Source: an uncultured Fretibacterium sp.
GTDB lineage: Bacteria > Synergistota > Synergistia > Synergistales > Aminobacteriaceae
Assembly: GCA_937892105.1 (NCBI GenBank)
Contig: CALAUZ010000084.1
Location: 1 to 10,080 of the forward strand
DNA: 10,080 bases
Reading direction: 5' to 3'
Part shown: piece after piece, positions 7,860 to 10,080 of the stretch
Layout: every line of letters begins with the position of its first letter
Position numbering within the stretch: position 1 is the first letter of the stretch
Translations under genes and position numbers: made by a program
Notes under the pieces: generated by a model
Told to the model about the DNA's origin: nothing
The model's database searches: none
What the model saw: the letters and a program-made list of their open reading frames with translations, nothing else

Positions 7860-9218
7860 TTATTTCGCCTCCTGTTTCGCTTTTGCCTGAGCCGCTGCTT
7901 TTCGTCTGGCGAGATTGGCGGCTGCTTTGCCTTCCTTGCATGTCTGTGTGAGGTGTCTTGAAGCCGGACATGAATACGAACAGCACCCGCATTCTATGCA
8001 GTTCATGCCGTTAAATGCCTCGAATGATCCGTAATCCCTTCTTCTCACGAACTGATCTAACTGTGTAGGGTTAAGGTGCATAGGGCAAGACTCTATACAT
8101 TTTCCGCAACGTATACATGAGCTTTCATCGGCGATATAAGCGAGTTTTGATGTAAGTGCGAGAATGCCAGACGTTCCCTTCACTACCGGAACATCAACCG
8201 AACGCATTGCAAGACCCATCATCGGCCCGCCGGCAAGAACCTTCACAGGCTCATCTCTAAATCCACCGCAGGCATTAATGAGTTCGCGCACCGAAATTCC
8301 AAGAGGCACCTGCAAATTCTTCGGTTCAGATATGGCATCACCGGTTACGGAGATTACGCGTTCAGTTACGGGCATACCTTCCTCGATAGCCTTGCATATC
8401 TGCCATGTTGTTCGAGTGTTGAGGATTATGCACCCTACATCGGCTGGAAGTGCGGGAACTACGGGAATTTCCTGACCTGTTACCGACCATATCAGCATTT
8501 TCTCCGCGCCCTGCGGGTACTTGACTTTGTGCGGCATGACCTGAATGCGCGGGTTCTTGTTGTGCGCTGTCATTGTTGCGATGGCTTCAGGCTTGTTGTT
8601 CTCGATGGCGATAAATCCCTGAGCCTCCGGGAAAATCTCAAGAGCGTAACCCAGTCCGCGTATTATCTCGTCAGGGCTTTCAATCATGAGCCTGTTGTCG
8701 CAAGAAAGATACGGTTCACACTCTGCTGCATTGACGATAACCCATCGTATAACCCTGTCTTTTGGCGGGGATAACTTGACGTGAGTTGGGAAGCACGCTC
8801 CTCCCATTCCGACAATTCCCGCCGAACGTATCAACTTTACATACTCTGACGGTTCAGGCTTGTGGCCAAGTTCGTCCAGCAATGTCGGGGCAGGGGTATA
8901 TTTCCCATTGCTCTCGATGACTATGCAGGTTTCAACGCTTCCTGAAACAGTCATTCTCTGAGCAATCTCTTTCACCGTCCCTGACACTGCGGAGAATATC
9001 GGGGCTGACACGAACGCTTCAGTGTCGGCGATTTTCTGCCCTGCAAGAACAGTATCTCCCTTTGCGACAACTGGCGAACATGGCGCGCCTATGTGCTGGG
9101 ACAACGGGTAAACAAACTCGCACGAATCTTTAGGCCGTAAAATTTCTATGGCTTTGTGTTCCGTGAGAGTTTTGCCTTCAGGAGGATGGACTCCCCCTAA
9201 AAACGTAGGCAGGTTCAT
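7860..9218 (-). CDS. rnfC: Rnf complex NADH-binding Fe-S/flavin subunit RnfC
   Basis: RnfC is the peripheral subunit that passes electrons to NAD+ (or from NADH). Its 452 residues start with the family N-terminus FLGGVHPPEGKTLTEHKAIE (6-25). A barrel/biotinyl-like region follows, with APIFSAVSGTVKEI (72-85), then the NADH/FMN domain with AGIVGMGGACFPTHVKL (133-149) and NAAECEPYL (163-171). Next come an SLBB-like segment (about 285-320) and AGGPMMG (329-335). Two [4Fe-4S] motifs end the structured part: C368/371/374/378 and C407/410/413/417. A lysine/alanine-rich tail closes it. The ATG at 9216-9218 is preceded by AGGGGAG. A TTG at 9237-9239 would add 7 residues but would place that RBS inside the gene, so ATG is preferred. 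First gene of the operon. Confidence 0.96.
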   Translation of the reverse strand: MNLPTFLGGVHPPEGKTLTEHKAIEILRPKDSCEFVYPLSQHIGAPCSPVVAKGDTVLAGQKIADTEAFVSAPIFSAVSGTVKEIAQRMTVSGSVETCIVIESNGKYTPAPTLLDELGHKPEPSEYVKLIRSAGIVGMGGACFPTHVKLSPPKDRVIRWVIVNAAECEPYLSCDNRLMIESPDEIIRGLGYALEIFPEAQGFIAIENNKPEAIATMTAHNKNPRIQVMPHKVKYPQGAEKMLIWSVTGQEIPVVPALPADVGCIILNTRTTWQICKAIEEGMPVTERVISVTGDAISEPKNLQVPLGISVRELINACGGFRDEPVKVLAGGPMMGLAMRSVDVPVVKGTSGILALTSKLAYIADESSCIRCGKCIESCPMHLNPTQLDQFVRRRDYGSFEAFNGMNCIECGCCSYSCPASRHLTQTCKEGKAAANLARRKAAAQAKAKQEAK

Positions 9219-9258
9219 AGAGATAAACACTCCCCTCAATTTTTTGTGGAATGACTGT

Positions 9259-9264
9259 ATTATA
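9259..9264 (-). promoter_or_regulatory. -10 box of the rnfCDGEAB promoter
   Basis: A perfect TATAAT on the minus strand (9259-9264) lies 40 nt upstream of the rnfC start. No recognisable -35 occurs at 16-18 nt and there is no TG extension, so the promoter may need an activator or be intrinsically weak. It is the best candidate in the 119-nt rnfC upstream region. Confidence 0.5.
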
Positions 9265-9337
9265 GCGTAACTGAAGCTGAATTTTGCGGATATGCTTATA
9301 TATTATGCAATAACATTCATTGAGGAGGTATGTATGT

Positions 9338-10015
9338 ATGTCATTGGGAGGTGTTGTGAATCTAATTGAGAGTGCTGCAATGTTTGCGGTTAATCCGGGG
9401 ATGGGAACGGGCTTTGCGCTTTCAAAAACACTTATAGGGCTTATTCAAACCTCCTTCACTGAGGACATAAGCACTGCGCTGAAGAAAGACATAGCTGACT
9501 CTGAGCTTGAGACAGCAAAAAACGTTCTGGATTCCATTCACCTTGAGGCCGAGTCAAACATGAAAAACGGAATCAATAGAGCTGTCGCGCATTTGGAATC
9601 AGCCTTCAATCTTTACATTAAGGAAGGCGAGCTTGAAGCTTCATGTATATGCGCCTTGTATATTTCTCTTATGCACAAAACAATAGGCAATACAAATGAG
9701 GAGCTTCACAAAAGAATATGGCTCAGAGTGCCGCTGACTTCAATAGAGGCTATACACTTTGGCGATTATGGCTCATATGTGAAACGCATTTTTTCTGAGG
9801 ATGTGTATAACGCAGTTCTCAGTGAAAGAAGCGAAGAGCGGATAAGAATAATTGACAGCAAAATTAAAGCCCTTGAAGTAACACGCCCGGGGTTGCAGCC
9901 TTTTTGGTTGGCTATGGGATATGCGATAATGGATTTGAAGGACGAAAAGCGGCTTATACAGGGCAGGCATAAACACAGCTTCTCCGAAAGACTGCGCTAC
10001 ATGTATTTGGGATAA
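9338..10015 (+). CDS. unrecognised 225-residue helical protein
   Basis: I do not recognise this family. The ATG at 9338-9340 is chosen because GAGGAGG (9322-9328) lies 9 nt upstream; a TTG at 9320 would overlap that RBS. Residues 1-40 are mildly hydrophobic and glycine-containing (VVNLIESAAMFAVNPGMGTG) without a charged start or cleavage site, so it is not a clear signal peptide. The remainder is charged and mainly helix-like, with no long membrane span. Residues 76-117 have alternating A/L/Y spacing resembling one TPR-like helical hairpin, which is suggestive only. A conserved-looking tail runs RPGLQPFWLAMGYAIMDL (183-200) and ends in a basic segment. Base composition appears lower in G+C than the rnf genes (43% versus 55% in one sampled 60-base line of each). 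It is divergent from rnf, on the opposite strand to all other well-supported complete genes here. Confidence 0.75.
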   Translation: MSLGGVVNLIESAAMFAVNPGMGTGFALSKTLIGLIQTSFTEDISTALKKDIADSELETAKNVLDSIHLEAESNMKNGINRAVAHLESAFNLYIKEGELEASCICALYISLMHKTIGNTNEELHKRIWLRVPLTSIEAIHFGDYGSYVKRIFSEDVYNAVLSERSEERIRIIDSKIKALEVTRPGLQPFWLAMGYAIMDLKDEKRLIQGRHKHSFSERLRYMYLG

Positions 10016-10035
10016 AATTTTCTGTCTGATATAAT
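10007..10035 (+). promoter_or_regulatory. promoter with extended -10 for the gene starting at 10074
   Basis: TTGGGA (10007-10012, 4 of 6 to the -35) lies 17 nt before a perfect TATAAT (10030-10035), which also carries the extended -10 TG (10027-10028). The -35 overlaps the last codons of the 225-residue protein gene. The predicted start is near 10042, about 30 nt before the next ATG. Confidence 0.65.
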
Positions 10036-10073
10036 TTCGCAATCCTAATACACACACTACAGGGGGTAATGCC

Positions 10074-10080
10074 ATGTTCA
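10074..10080 (+). CDS. 5' end of a gene leaving the window
   Basis: The ATG at 10074-10076 is preceded by AGGGGG (10061-10066) at 7 nt and by a good promoter at 10007-10035. Only Met-Phe is visible, so the product cannot be named. Confidence 0.55.

Noticed and set aside
7858..7992. 45-codon N-terminal extension of rnfD
   Set aside because: It overlaps rnfC, is basic and polar unlike the family, and ATG 7855-7857 directly follows AGGAGG and begins the typical RnfD sequence.
9773..10075. 100-codon minus-strand open frame at the right end
   Set aside because: It is antisense to the 225-residue gene, which has the better start, RBS and composition.

Overview
The window reads as ordinary bacterial chromosome. 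I infer a Synergistetes-like (or Clostridia-like) anaerobe from three things. The Rnf cluster runs C-D-G-E-A-B. The DnaK is the short type, lacking the roughly 25-residue N-terminal insert of proteobacterial DnaK. The heat-shock genes run hrcA-grpE-dnaK under a CIRCE operator. This placement rests on gene order and protein style only, without a database search. Nearly all genes lie on the minus strand, so the window is best read from high to low coordinates.

Layout. (1) 1-188: 5' end of a minus-strand gene for a secreted alpha/beta-hydrolase-like (MetX-like) protein, with its own promoter and RBS. (2) 276-310: strong intrinsic terminator closing the heat-shock operon. (3) 332-3734: hrcA, grpE and dnaK as one minus-strand operon. 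hrcA overlaps grpE by 8 nt and grpE is 30 nt from dnaK. A CIRCE operator (3759-3785) and a promoter with a perfect TTGACA -35 precede hrcA. No dnaJ follows dnaK. (4) 3786-4133: a structured 348-base intergenic stretch with palindromes, a reiterated CCAGAAA motif, one doubtful small ORF and the rnf terminator (4073-4111). (5) 4134-9218: a complete six-gene rnfCDGEAB operon, with 2-3 nt gaps between most genes. (6) 9219-9337: intergenic region between the divergent rnfC and a plus-strand gene. (7) 9338-10015: an unrecognised 225-residue protein on the plus strand. (8) 10007-10080: a good promoter and RBS leading to a gene that starts at 10074 and leaves the window.

How the genes work together. 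HrcA represses its own operon through CIRCE, and GrpE is the nucleotide-exchange factor for DnaK, so the first operon is an autoregulated chaperone module. The rnf operon encodes all six subunits of the membrane ferredoxin:NAD+ oxidoreductase. RnfC carries the NADH/FMN and Fe-S soluble module. RnfD and RnfG have intact SGAT flavinylation motifs. RnfA and RnfE form the paired membrane core with conserved cysteines. RnfB is the multi-cluster ferredoxin-facing subunit. This complex couples ferredoxin oxidation to an ion gradient and is typical of fermentative or acetogenic anaerobes.

I do not see a convincing undescribed multi-gene system. The parts least explained by known biology are the 225-residue protein divergent from rnf, the structured region upstream of hrcA, and a four-cysteine tail on RnfE.
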